From: Palsa-504 sp963756575
GTDB lineage: Bacteria; Actinomycetota; Actinomycetes; Streptosporangiales; Streptosporangiaceae
Assembly (NCBI GenBank): GCA_963756575.1
Contig: CAVWOM010000018.1
Coordinates: forward strand, 186,001 to 250,000
Direction: 5' to 3'
DNA: 64,000 nt
Positions within the stretch are counted from its first letter, which is position 1; each line of letters begins with the position of its first letter. This document shows, one piece after another, positions 41,022-49,268 of this stretch. The position numbers and the translations under genes were made by a program. The notes beneath the pieces are model-generated. The model was not told the origin of the DNA and did no database searches. It was given only the letters and a program-made list of their open reading frames with translations.

Positions 41022-42282
41022 CGTCCGGCCCGAACCTGGCGTCGAGCCGGGCGGCGACCCGCCGGCCGAGGCGCTGCATGGGCGCCTCGATATAGCGGTA
41101 AGTCAGGCCGCAGCAGGCCAGCAGGACCGCGACGAACACCGCGACCAGCAGCAGTTCCGTCGGCACGAAGTTCTGGTTCTGCGTCAGCGGCACGCTGGCG
41201 TAGACCTCGATCAGCGCCGGGTGCAGCAGGTAGACCGAATAGCTGACCAGGCCGAGCCAGGCCAGGGCGCGCGGTATCTTCCGGCGGCGGCACAGCATGG
41301 CCACCGCGAACGTCAGCCCGGCCGCCTCGAGGGCGTTGAACGACTTGCGGATGGCGACGAGGCTCTGATTCTCCGGCGAGGTATGCAGCTGCGCGGCCAC
41401 CAGCACGAAACCGAACACCAGGATCACCACGTAGAGGGCGCGGCGCCAGGGGTACCCGCCCGTCTCGGCCCGGTACAGCATGGTGCCGGTGAACATGAGC
41501 GCGAAGATGGTGAAGCTCTCCCAGGGCGCCGCGAACCCGCTGTTGAAGATGACGACCAGCAGGCCGGTCGCCGCCGCCAGCACGCCGCCCGCGGTCCTCG
41601 ACCGCCCCCGGCCCGCCAGCACCAGCACCAGCCCGAGCAGGACCAGGCTGTCGGTGATGGCGACGACCACGCCCGGCGTGAACAGGTCGAAGGACAGCGA
41701 CCCGGGATGCAGCACCCGGCCGAGCGCCAGCGCGGCCACCGCGAATACCAGGGCGTACCGGTTGCTGCGCCGGTGCGCGCCGCCCAGGAACAGGGCGGTG
41801 AGCAGCAGGTAGAAGACCATCTCGTAGGCGAGCGACCAGACCACGTTGGGCAGGGTCGGCGCCCACAGCACGCTCTGCAGCATGAACACGTCCGCGAACG
41901 ACGCGGTTACCGTGTCCGTGTTCATGCCCGACAGCGAGCCGATGCCGCTGGCCCAGAGCACGATCATGGCCCCGACCGCGAACAGGTAGAGCGGGTAGAG
42001 CCGGAAGACGCGGCCCACCCAGAAGCCGCGCACGCTGCCCTTGCGCTCCAGCGAGGCGGGCACGATGTAGCCGCTGACCAGGAAGAAGACGAAGACGCCG
42101 TACTGGCCGGGATCGAACCAGCTGTAGACCGAGTCCCTGACCGGCTGCAGGACGGAGTAACTCAGGTGATCGAAGACCACGCACAGCGCGGCGATCCCGC
42201 GCAGCGCATCCAGCCAGGCGAGCCGGGACCCGGCCGCGGGACCAGGCCGCCCGGCCGCTGGCTGGGCCACGGCGTCAGGCAC
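40864..42282 (-). CDS. Acyltransferase family 3 membrane protein (OafA/YrhL-like)
   Basis: A 472-residue integral membrane O-acyltransferase with about ten TM helices. It starts with RLAWLDALRGIAALCVVFDH, where the His is catalytic in this family, followed by FFLVSGYIVPASLERKG, FWVGRVFRLYPLYLFAVG and WSLAYEMVFYLLL. Such enzymes O-acetylate or acylate surface glycans, antibiotics or lipids. The last 60 residues are Pro/Ser/Arg-rich, lie antisense to the acetyltransferase gene and are probably an accidental extension. Solitary; could act on the glycan made by the 9.5-22 kb locus, but that is speculation. Confidence 0.85.
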   Translation of the reverse strand: MPDAVAQPAAGRPGPAAGSRLAWLDALRGIAALCVVFDHLSYSVLQPVRDSVYSWFDPGQYGVFVFFLVSGYIVPASLERKGSVRGFWVGRVFRLYPLYLFAVGAMIVLWASGIGSLSGMNTDTVTASFADVFMLQSVLWAPTLPNVVWSLAYEMVFYLLLTALFLGGAHRRSNRYALVFAVAALALGRVLHPGSLSFDLFTPGVVVAITDSLVLLGLVLVLAGRGRSRTAGGVLAAATGLLVVIFNSGFAAPWESFTIFALMFTGTMLYRAETGGYPWRRALYVVILVFGFVLVAAQLHTSPENQSLVAIRKSFNALEAAGLTFAVAMLCRRRKIPRALAWLGLVSYSVYLLHPALIEVYASVPLTQNQNFVPTELLLVAVFVAVLLACCGLTYRYIEAPMQRLGRRVAARLDARFGPDVRTPGPDPSVSGTPHAAAAGLLPRPGPRSPRPDHESSRSAPSPPANAGSRPS

Positions 42283-42355
42283 GAGGGGTGAGGCTACCCG
42301 GTGAGCCTGAATGACCAGCGCTAATGCCTGTGTATCGGCTGAGAAAGCTGTGTGC

Positions 42356-43183
42356 TTACTGAGAGAACTCGGGCTCGGGCATGGGCTGGCCGGGCCGGTA
42401 CATCTGCGGCGGCTTGATGCCCGCGGCCTGGCCGCCGTCGATCGGCAGGACGGTCCCGGTGATGAACGAGGACTGGTCCGAGCACAGCCACAGCACGGCC
42501 CGGGCCACCTCGGCGGCGGTGCCGACGCGCCGCATCGGCGTGGCCAGCGCCGCCCCGCGCTGGGCCTGCGGGCCCGCTGCCTCGAGGTGATGGGTCAGGA
42601 TCGGGCCCGGCGCCACCACGTTGACCCGGATGCCCTGGTCGGCGTAGTCGAGGGCGGCCACCTTGGTCAGGCCGATGATCGCGGCCTTGCCCGCCACGTA
42701 CGCCGCCAGGTTGGCCACGCCGGTCAGCCCGGCCAGAGAGGCCATGTTCACGATCGCGCCCCCGCCGGCCGCCAGCATGGCCGGGACCTGGAACTTCATG
42801 CCGAGGAAGGTGCCGCGGACGTTGGTCGCGATGCCGAGGTCGAACTCGTCCGGGTCGATGTCCGCGAGCGGCGCCGGCAGCGGGCCCGCGGTGGCATTGT
42901 TGAACGCCGCGTCGAGACGGCCGAACGTCTCCAGCGTCCGCTCGACCAGGTGCCGGACGGAACCGGCGTCGGTGACGTCGGTACCGACCGCGAGGGCCCG
43001 CCCGCCGCGCGCCTCGATGCCGTCCGCGACGGATCGCAGTGCGGCGGTGTCACGCGCGGCGAGGACAACCGCGGCCCCCGCCGCGGCGAACTCCTCGGCG
43101 GTGGTCGCGCCGATGCCCTTGCTCGCGCCGACCACCAGCGCGACCCGCCCGCTCAGCGGCTGATCTCCAGCAGGACCGTTCAT
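42356..43183 (-). CDS. Short-chain dehydrogenase/reductase (SDR)
   Basis: A 275-residue classical SDR. The NAD(P) motif is VVGASKGIGATTAEEFAA (about 17-34), with an AARDT turn suggesting NADP preference, DVTD near 68, FNNATAGP (about 91), the Ser in NMASLAG (about 143) and Y-x-x-x-K in AAYVAGKAA (about 160). It ends IDGGQAAG, followed by a short Pro-rich tail. Complete catalytic set. Divergent from a MarR regulator with 85 bases of AT-rich promoter between them, so it is probably controlled by that regulator. The substrate is unknown. Confidence 0.9.
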   Translation of the reverse strand: MNGPAGDQPLSGRVALVVGASKGIGATTAEEFAAAGAAVVLAARDTAALRSVADGIEARGGRALAVGTDVTDAGSVRHLVERTLETFGRLDAAFNNATAGPLPAPLADIDPDEFDLGIATNVRGTFLGMKFQVPAMLAAGGGAIVNMASLAGLTGVANLAAYVAGKAAIIGLTKVAALDYADQGIRVNVVAPGPILTHHLEAAGPQAQRGAALATPMRRVGTAAEVARAVLWLCSDQSSFITGTVLPIDGGQAAGIKPPQMYRPGQPMPEPEFSQ

Positions 43184-43204
43184 GATTCACCTTCCCCGTA
43201 ATCG

Positions 43205-43241
43205 TTAGATGTCAAAGCATACGATATCGAATGATTAGATG
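43205..43241. promoter_or_regulatory. Candidate MarR operator between SDR and MarR genes
   Basis: Direct repeats TTAGATG at 43205-43211 and 43235-43241, 30 bases apart (about three helical turns), flank the palindrome CGATATCG (43222-43229). The whole gap is much AT-richer than the genome. A TACTCT -10-like box at 43257-43262 is 7 bases before the regulator ATG, suggesting a leaderless transcript. Confidence 0.4.
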
Positions 43242-43268
43242 GCTACTGGATAGTGCTACTCTTCCCTC

Positions 43269-43742
43269 ATGTCCCGTCCCGCCGGCCCGCCGCTGAGCCC
43301 GCCGCTGGGCCGGCACCTGGCCGGCGTCTCCCGGGCCGTCAGCCGTGCCTTCGACGACGCCCTGGCCGAGGCGGGCGGATCGCTGCCGGTCTGGCTGGTG
43401 CTGATCTCGCTGAAGAGCGGGCAGCGGGCCAGCCAGCGCGAGCTGGCCGAGGCGGTCGGGATCCAGGGCGCCACGCTCACCCATCACCTGAACACGATGG
43501 AGTCGGCCGGCCTGGTGACGCGGCGCCGCGATCCGGCGAACCGCCGGCTGCACCTGGTCGAGCTGACCCCGGCCGGTGACGCGCTCTTCCTCCGCCTGCG
43601 CGAGGCGGCCGGCGCCTTCGACCGGCAGCTCCGCGCCGGCCTGTCCGACCGCGAGACCCGTCAGCTCGAGACCCTGCTGGGCAGGCTCCGCGATAACGTC
43701 ACTAAGCCCCTGGATCCGGGCGGCCCGGATTCAGGCAGCTGA
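43269..43742 (+). CDS. MarR family transcriptional regulator
   Basis: A 157-residue winged-helix regulator: RHLAGVSRAVSRAFDDALAE opening helix, SQRELAEAVGIQGATLTHHL recognition region (about 57-76), the wing RRRDPANRRLHLVELT (about 85-100) and a long C-terminal dimer helix. Divergently arranged with an SDR gene, the usual layout for a repressor and its target. The last 12 bases overlap the 3' end of the convergent ArsR-type gene. Confidence 0.88.
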   Translation: MSRPAGPPLSPPLGRHLAGVSRAVSRAFDDALAEAGGSLPVWLVLISLKSGQRASQRELAEAVGIQGATLTHHLNTMESAGLVTRRRDPANRRLHLVELTPAGDALFLRLREAAGAFDRQLRAGLSDRETRQLETLLGRLRDNVTKPLDPGGPDSGS

Positions 43743-44438
43743 GCGGAGCGCGGCCAGGTCCGCGCCGGGCCATTCCCGCAGGCCCGCCAGGCCCGCTTCG
43801 GTCACGGTGACGATGCGGCTGGCTTCCCTGGTGGCGATCCAGCGCCGCTCGATCAAGTTCTTGGTCAGCGCCGCGCCCAGGCTGCCCGCCAGGTGAAAGC
43901 GGCGCTCGCTCCAGTCCCGGCAGGGCCGCAGCAGCGGCCGGGTCCGCCGCTCCAGCCCGTCCAGCTCGATGCCGAACCGGCCGAACTCCGCCGCCCCCCG
44001 CGGCCCGAGCACGTACCCGCCGTCTTGCTCGCGGAGCAGGTCGCGCCCGATCAGCGCCTCGGTGACCGAGACGCCGACCGCGCCGGCCAGGTGGTCGTAG
44101 CACATCCGCGCCCAGCGCAGGCTCTTGGCCCGGGTCGCGTCGCGAAGCGAGCTGACCTGACTCGCGGGCGCGAGCAGAATGAGGATCTCCAGCGCGTCGG
44201 CCACCGGCTCCGAGGCGATCGAGTACCGCTGCTGCCGCCCGTTCGGCTTGGCCTGGACCAGGCCGCCCGCGACCAGCTTCTTCAGGTGCGCGCTGGCCAG
44301 CGCGCGGGAGATGCCGGCCGCTTCGGCCAGCGCCGAACCCGACTGCGGCACCCCGCCGAGCAGGGTGAGGAGCATCTGCGCGCGGTGCCGGTCGGCCATC
44401 AGGGCGGCCACCGAGGCCAGGTCAGCGTCCGGGTCCAT
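43731..44438 (-). CDS. ArsR-type winged-helix regulator with extra C-terminal domain
   Basis: A 235-residue regulator. The N-terminal winged helix (about 1-85) has LMADRHRAQMLLTLLGGVPQ, SALAEAAGISRALASAHLKK and the wing GLVQAKPNGRQQRYSIAS. The rest (about 90-235) is a second helical and winged-helix-like half found in a group of actinobacterial ArsR proteins, with RWARMCYDHLAGAVGVSVTE as its mark. No metal-binding Cys pairs, so metal sensing is unlikely. Divergent from an MFS exporter gene, with an operator-like dyad in the 64-base gap. Confidence 0.85.
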   Translation of the reverse strand: MDPDADLASVAALMADRHRAQMLLTLLGGVPQSGSALAEAAGISRALASAHLKKLVAGGLVQAKPNGRQQRYSIASEPVADALEILILLAPASQVSSLRDATRAKSLRWARMCYDHLAGAVGVSVTEALIGRDLLREQDGGYVLGPRGAAEFGRFGIELDGLERRTRPLLRPCRDWSERRFHLAGSLGAALTKNLIERRWIATREASRIVTVTEAGLAGLREWPGADLAALRSAA

Positions 44439-44461
44439 GACCCCAGCCTAGCTCAGGGACA

Positions 44462-44479
44462 GTCAAACGGGGATTTGAC
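44462..44479. promoter_or_regulatory. Candidate ArsR-type operator
   Basis: GTCAAA (44462-44467) and TTTGAC (44474-44479), a perfect dyad with a 6-base centre, in the gap between the ArsR-type gene and the divergent MFS gene. TCAA-N-TTGA dyads of this size are typical ArsR-family sites. Expected to control both genes. Confidence 0.5.
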
Positions 44480-44502
44480 GGTTTCCGGATTAGGGTCGAG
44501 GC

Positions 44503-45762
44503 ATGGCTACCGTCACGATCACCAGAACAAGCCCGCGCGCCTGGATGACGATCGCGTTCGCCATGTTCGCGGTCGGCTGGGGCGCCAACCAGTTCTCGCC
44601 GATGCTCATCGTCTACCGGCACGAGCTCGAGCTGACCGCCGGCGAGGTGGCCGGCCTGTTCCTGGTCTACGCGCTGACCTTGATTCCCGGGCTGCTCATC
44701 GGGGGGCCCGCCTCGGACCGGTTCGGCCGGCGCCCGGTGGTCTGGCCCTTCGTGGCACTGTCCCCGGTGGCCACGCTGCTGCTGGTGCTCGAGCCGCGGT
44801 CGGTGGCCATGCTCGCCGCCGGGCGGGCCCTGGCCGGGCTGTGCTCGGGCGTCGTGTTCGGCTCCGCCACCGCGTGGGTGCAGGAGGTGTCGGCCGGCGA
44901 GGGGACCAGTGCCCGCCGGGCGGCGCTCGCGCTGACGGCCGGGTTCGGGCTGGGCCCGGTGGTGGCGGCCCTGCTCGCCCAGTGGCTGCCCAACCCGCTG
45001 GTGACGCCGTACCTGCCGCACCTGGTGATCGGCGTCGCGGCCGCGGCCGCGCTCGGGCGCATCCCCGAGGGCGCGCCGGCCCGGGCCAGGATCCGGGCGA
45101 GCCGGACCGCACGGCGCCGGTGGCCGCCGGCCGCGGTCCGCACCGCACGGTTCTGGCTGGCCGTCGCGCCCGCCAGCCCGCTGGTGTTCGCCTCGGTGGC
45201 GCTGGCCATCGTGGTGCTGCCGGAGGAGGTCACCAGCGCGGGATCGCTGTCGGCCGGGTTCGCCGGGCTGATGACGGCACTGTCGTTCGCGGGAGGCGTG
45301 GCGGTACAGCCTTTCGCCCGGCGGCTGCGCGACCCGCTCACCGGTGCCATCGGCGGCCTGGCCTGCGGCGCGGCGGGTACCGCGGTCGGGATCGCCGCGG
45401 TGGCCGGCCCCGATCGCCTGCTGGCCGGCGTGGCCGCGGTCCTGCTCGGCCTGGCCTACGGCCTGTGCCTGGTATCGGGGCTGCGGCAGGCGGAGCACAT
45501 GGCCGCTCCGGATGAGCGGGGCGCGGTCGTCGCCTGCTACTACGCCGTCGCCTACCTCGGCTTCGCGGCGCCCTACCTGGCCGCCGGGCTCGGCGCGGCC
45601 GCCGGGAAGGCCGGCGCGTTCACCGCGCTGACCGCGATCATCGCCGCGCTCGCGCTCTGGACGGCCGGGTACGCGGCCCACTTGCGCCGGGACGCCCCGA
45701 AGGCAGAAGCTGACGTCGCCGTCAGCTCTCCGGTCCAGAACGGCGATTCCGTGTCACGATGA
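44503..45762 (+). CDS. MFS transporter
   Basis: A 419-residue major facilitator with about 12 TM helices. The loop 2-3 signature is GGPASDRFGRRPVVWPF (about 67), and helix 4-5 holds AAGRALAGLCSGVVFGSATA and a PAAP-like proline-rich linker between halves with basic residues (ARIRASRTARRRWPP, about 190). This is typical of DHA1-type drug or metabolite exporters. ATG start. Paired with a divergent ArsR-type regulator, so probably induced by its own substrate. Confidence 0.85.
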   Translation: MATVTITRTSPRAWMTIAFAMFAVGWGANQFSPMLIVYRHELELTAGEVAGLFLVYALTLIPGLLIGGPASDRFGRRPVVWPFVALSPVATLLLVLEPRSVAMLAAGRALAGLCSGVVFGSATAWVQEVSAGEGTSARRAALALTAGFGLGPVVAALLAQWLPNPLVTPYLPHLVIGVAAAAALGRIPEGAPARARIRASRTARRRWPPAAVRTARFWLAVAPASPLVFASVALAIVVLPEEVTSAGSLSAGFAGLMTALSFAGGVAVQPFARRLRDPLTGAIGGLACGAAGTAVGIAAVAGPDRLLAGVAAVLLGLAYGLCLVSGLRQAEHMAAPDERGAVVACYYAVAYLGFAAPYLAAGLGAAAGKAGAFTALTAIIAALALWTAGYAAHLRRDAPKAEADVAVSSPVQNGDSVSR

Positions 45763-45770
45763 GGTAAAAC

Positions 45771-45787
45771 GCCACCCCGTTCGGCAG
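45771..45787 (+). repeat. 17-bp word shared with 63256-63272 (copy 1)
   Basis: GCCACCCCGTTCGGCAG, 9 bases after the MFS stop codon and followed by an A/T-rich stretch. CGTTCGG here (45778-45784) can pair with CCGAACG downstream near 45808, which suggests a 3' stem-loop. The rest of the 289 bases up to the kinase gene holds no evident gene, only a possible promoter region. Confidence 0.45.
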
Positions 45788-46051
45788 GATTTAAAAAGAT
45801 TTTCCGACCGAACGAAGCCGCTTCCCCGCCTCGGTCCCCGTGGCCTGCGGTGCTGGCGGGGCGATGGGCCGCTCCGGATGCCCGGCGCGGGCCCTCATGC
45901 GTTCCGTTCTGGTCCCTTCTGTTCCATAATCAAGGTCGTATTTCGGTTTTCAGGCAAGCGTTGACGGCCGCCCGATTTCCCAGTACTTCTTGGCTAGAAG
46001 GCCCATTCTCTGTGGCGGGGCAGGGCGGGGGGCGGTGGGAGGGAGTGCGCA

Positions 46052-47986
46052 ATGGCGGGGCTGCCGCTCGTCGGGGACGAGTTCGCCGGTTACCGCGTGC
46101 GCGCGGTGCTCGGCCGTGGCGGGATGAGCGTGGTCTACCAGGCGGAGAACCTCCGTCTCAGCAGCGTGATCGCGCTCAAGGTGCTAGCCCCCGAGCTCGC
46201 CGCGGACGACGTCTTCCGGGCCCGGTTCCTGGAGGAATCGCGGATCGCCGCCTCGCTGAACCACCCGAACGTGATCCCCATCTACGACATGGGCTCCCAG
46301 GACGAGCTGCTGTACATCGCGATGCGGTACGTCTCCGGCACCGACATGCGGCAGATGATCAAGAAACGCGGCCGGATCCTCCCGGCGACCGCCCTGTTCC
46401 TGGTGGGGCAGGCCGCCCGCGCGCTCGACGCGGCGCACCGCAAGGGCCTGGTGCACCGGGACGTGAAGCCGGGGAACCTGCTGATCGAGCGGGGCGCGGA
46501 CGACGCCGATCCCGACCACGTGTACCTGGCGGACTTCGGCATCACCAAGCACGCCATGTCCCGCAGCGGGCTGACCTCGACCGGCCAGTTCCTGGGCACG
46601 ATCGACTACGTGGCGCCGGAGCAGATCCGGGGCACCTCGGTCCTCGGCCTGGCCGACCAGTACTCGCTGGGCTGCGTGCTGTACGAGTGCCTGACCGGGC
46701 GCGTCCCGTTCGAGAAGGATCTCGACGCCGCGATCATCTGGGCGCACGTCGAGGAGACGCCCACGATGCCCACGGTCCTGCGGCCCGAGCTGCCGCCGGA
46801 GATCGACCAGGTGTTCGCCCGGGTGCTGGCCAAGCGGCCCGACGATCGGTACGGCAGCTGCCGGGAGTTCGTCCAGGCGGCCCAGCAGGCCATGGGCATC
46901 TACGGGACCGGGACCGAATCGGCTCTCGCCTACGGCGTCACCGCCGACCCGCAGACCAGGCCCGGGGGGATCACGCCCGCCGGGCGTCCCAGCGTCCCGC
47001 CGGACCAGTTCTCCTGGAGCGGCCGTGTCAGCCAGCCGTCCGCGGCCGACCCGGTCGCGCCCGGCGGCGCTCCCGGGTCGTCGCAGTACGGCGCCGGCCC
47101 GAGGCATTCCGGCGGCACCATCAGCTCGCACCGCCGCGAGCAGGGCCCGCCGGATCCGGGCGGACCCGGCCAGCAGGTCGGCGCGGCGCCGCCGCCGGCC
47201 GGGCCGCGGGAGCCGCGCTGGTACCGCCAGCCGCGCTGGATCGCCGCCCTGGCGGCCGTGGTCGTGCTCCTCGCGGGGCTGGGTACCTGGGCCGGGCTGA
47301 GCGGTTCCGGTTCGCACCCCAAGGCCGCGCTGGCGTCGACCTCCCACCGGCCGAAGGCCAAGCCCAAGGCGAGCGCGCTGATGGCCGCGCTGGCCCTGGC
47401 GAACAAGAGCGCCGACGCGACGGGCCTGATCCCGCCTTCCACCTGCAAGCAGGTCAACTCCGCCACGGTGACCTGCACCGCCCCGGCGTCCGGCATCAGC
47501 GGCGTGGTTTTTCAGACCTTCCCGAACCAGCAGGCGCTGTACACCGCGTACATGGCCAAGGTCGCCTCGCTGAACTCGAACCAGTTCAAGCAGAACTTCA
47601 GGGACTGCGAGTCCCAGGACACCTACGGCGAGATCGGCTGGAACCACCTGTTCCAGCACACCTCGAAGTACACCGTCGCGCAGATGACCACGGGCACGGT
47701 CACCGACGACCAGGCCGCGGGCCGGGTGTTCTGCAACTACACCCAGGGCCTGGAGTACATGGTCTGGACCCAGAACGACGGCCACATGATGGGCTACGTG
47801 GCCGGCCCGGTGCACACCGACGTGTGGAACTGGTGGGTGGACGTCCACCACAACATCGGCATCGCCGGCTCGCCGATGGGCATGCAGATGCCGGGTTCGT
47901 CCCCGTCCCCCGCCGCCTCGATGAGCGGCATGCCGGCGTCGCCGTCCATGTCCCCGTCCGCGTCCATGACCAGCATGGGCGGGTAA
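46052..47986 (+). CDS. Transmembrane serine/threonine protein kinase (PknB-like)
   Basis: A 644-residue Hanks-type kinase. Glycine loop LGRGGMSVVYQAE (about 18-30), catalytic Lys in VIALKVLAPEL (about 44), HRKGLVHRDVKPGNLLIE (catalytic Asp about 137), DFGITKHAMSR with activation loop and GTIDYVAPEQIRGT. A Pro/Gly-rich juxtamembrane linker (about 290-390) precedes one TM helix (about 396-416). The outside domain has two Cys pairs (STCKQVNSATVTCTA region) and a Met/Ser-rich end; it lacks PASTA repeats, so it is not a standard PknB. ATG with GGGAGGGAG upstream. Confidence 0.9.
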   Translation: MAGLPLVGDEFAGYRVRAVLGRGGMSVVYQAENLRLSSVIALKVLAPELAADDVFRARFLEESRIAASLNHPNVIPIYDMGSQDELLYIAMRYVSGTDMRQMIKKRGRILPATALFLVGQAARALDAAHRKGLVHRDVKPGNLLIERGADDADPDHVYLADFGITKHAMSRSGLTSTGQFLGTIDYVAPEQIRGTSVLGLADQYSLGCVLYECLTGRVPFEKDLDAAIIWAHVEETPTMPTVLRPELPPEIDQVFARVLAKRPDDRYGSCREFVQAAQQAMGIYGTGTESALAYGVTADPQTRPGGITPAGRPSVPPDQFSWSGRVSQPSAADPVAPGGAPGSSQYGAGPRHSGGTISSHRREQGPPDPGGPGQQVGAAPPPAGPREPRWYRQPRWIAALAAVVVLLAGLGTWAGLSGSGSHPKAALASTSHRPKAKPKASALMAALALANKSADATGLIPPSTCKQVNSATVTCTAPASGISGVVFQTFPNQQALYTAYMAKVASLNSNQFKQNFRDCESQDTYGEIGWNHLFQHTSKYTVAQMTTGTVTDDQAAGRVFCNYTQGLEYMVWTQNDGHMMGYVAGPVHTDVWNWWVDVHHNIGIAGSPMGMQMPGSSPSPAASMSGMPASPSMSPSASMTSMGG

Positions 47987-47988
47987 GC

Positions 47989-48513
47989 TCACCTGCCAGC
48001 CGCCACGGGCCGGCCTGACCTGGCCCGCCACAGCCATCCGGCCGCCGCGACCACCAGGCCCGCACGCAGCCAGAGGTCCGCCAGGTTGAACGTGGGGCCG
48101 TAGAACCACAGGTGAATCCAGTCGATGACCCCGCCACGAAAGATGCCGGGCGCCCGGGCCAGCCGGTCGGCGAGGTTCCCGGCCGCCCCGCCGGCGGCCA
48201 GCGCGGCGCCGGCCCGTTCGGCGAGGCCGGCCGCTCGCACCGCCCAGTAGCCGAGCGCGATCACGCCGGCCACGGTCAGGACGGCGATAATCGGCCCGTA
48301 GCCCGCGCCGAACCCGAAGGACGCGCCGTGGTTGATCACCAGCTGCAGGCGGATCGCATGGCCGGCCGCGGTGATGTCGCGGCCGCCGGAGAGCCGGGCG
48401 ATCGCCCAGGCCTTGGTCGCGGCGTCGGCCGCGAGCGCGGCCACCGCGATGCCAGCGGCCTGCCAGGCGTTTCTGCCTAGCGCTCTTCTGCCTAGCGCTG
48501 GCAATTCGGGCAC
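47989..48513 (-). CDS. lspA: Lipoprotein signal peptidase (signal peptidase II)
   Basis: About 174 residues with four TM helices. LspA cleaves prolipoprotein signal peptides next to the lipid-modified Cys. Conserved blocks: ADAATKAWA (helix 1), LQLVINHGASFGFG (N-x-G-ASFG), AAGNLADRL with the first catalytic Asp, VIDWIHLWF and FNLADLWLRAG with the second catalytic Asp. The canonical D-F before the second block is D-W here. GTG 48513 chosen because it lies at the junction with the upstream nei-type gene (22-base overlap); a longer start at 48585 would add an unusual basic leader. Confidence 0.85.
   Translation of the reverse strand: MPELPALGRRALGRNAWQAAGIAVAALAADAATKAWAIARLSGGRDITAAGHAIRLQLVINHGASFGFGAGYGPIIAVLTVAGVIALGYWAVRAAGLAERAGAALAAGGAAGNLADRLARAPGIFRGGVIDWIHLWFYGPTFNLADLWLRAGLVVAAAGWLWRARSGRPVAAGR
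48471..48500. repeat. 15-bp tandem duplication at the lspA/nei junction
   Basis: TTCTGCCTAGCGCTC (48471-48485) is repeated at 48486-48500 with one final base changed. The stop codon of the Nei-type gene lies in the second copy, and the unit encodes ALGRR/ALGRN in the lspA frame. Confidence 0.6.
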
Positions 48514-49268
48514 CAGAAACGCAGCCGTTCCTGACCGGCCGGACCTTGCTCGCCTCGCTTGACGGGGGTTCCGCACCGCCGGCACCGCTTCCCCGCCCGC
48601 CCGTACACCCAGCTTTCCCGGCCCCGCGCGGTATCCCCGGTCGACGTATGCCCGGGTCGGTTCTTGTTCGCCTCAAGCAGCCGGCGGCCCACCGACACCA
48701 GCGCCTCCAGCTCCGGAACCGAGCTCACCGGCCGCCACGGATCGATACCGCGCAGGAACAGCATCTCCGCCAGGAACCAGGTCCCGATGCCGGCCAGGTT
48801 CCGCTGGTCGAGCAGCGCCTCGCCGATGAGCCGGTCCGGCGTGGCGGCCAGCCGCCGCACCGCCTCGGCGCTATCCCAGTCCGGCCCGAGGAGATCGGGG
48901 CCCAGGTGCCCGGTGACCCGTGACTCGTCACTGGTGCGGATCAGCTCGACCACGCCGAGCTGGTACCCGATCGCCTGCCATTCCTCGTTGGCGAGCAGCA
49001 GCCTGATCTGGTGGCTTTCCCGGACCGGCTCCGCGGCGGGCCGGACCCGCCAGGCGCCGTCCATCCGCAGGTGAGTGTGGACCGTGAGACCGTTCTTCGT
49101 CCTGGTCAGCAGGTGCTTACCCCGGGAGGTGGTCTCGGTCACCACGTCGCCGGCCAGGTCGGCGGTGGCCAGCCGGGGGACCCTGAAGTCGCTGCGCGTC
49201 AGCGTCCGCCCCGCCAGTCCCTCGTGCAGGCGCCGGGCGGTGTACCAGACAACGTCTCCCTCGGGCAT
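48492..49268 (-). CDS. Fpg/Nei family DNA glycosylase (Nei2-like)
   Basis: A 258-residue base-excision enzyme. It begins MPEGDVVWYTARRLHEGLAG: the Pro2 nucleophile and Glu3 of the family, with the D that marks the actinobacterial Nei2 type. It has a helix-two-turn-helix region (LLDQRNLAGIGTWFLAEMLF, about 153-172) and a C-terminal zinc finger with CRRCGTPV and CPNC (about 233-256). Removes oxidised pyrimidines and opens the strand as an AP lyase. ATG overlaps the end of the divergent-free upstream Pro-rich gene by about 70 bases. Confidence 0.88.
   Translation of the reverse strand: MPEGDVVWYTARRLHEGLAGRTLTRSDFRVPRLATADLAGDVVTETTSRGKHLLTRTKNGLTVHTHLRMDGAWRVRPAAEPVRESHQIRLLLANEEWQAIGYQLGVVELIRTSDESRVTGHLGPDLLGPDWDSAEAVRRLAATPDRLIGEALLDQRNLAGIGTWFLAEMLFLRGIDPWRPVSSVPELEALVSVGRRLLEANKNRPGHTSTGDTARGRESWVYGRAGKRCRRCGTPVKRGEQGPAGQERLRFWCPNCQR

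Noticed and set aside
45850..48018. Long rightward open frame in another frame over the kinase gene
   Set aside because: Arg/Pro/Ala-rich shadow of the kinase reading frame; no domain pattern.
46184..48676. Very long open frame (about 830 codons) opposite the kinase and lspA genes
   Set aside because: It is antisense to a complete kinase with all motifs; its translation is Arg/Gly-rich without domains, an expected effect of high GC content.
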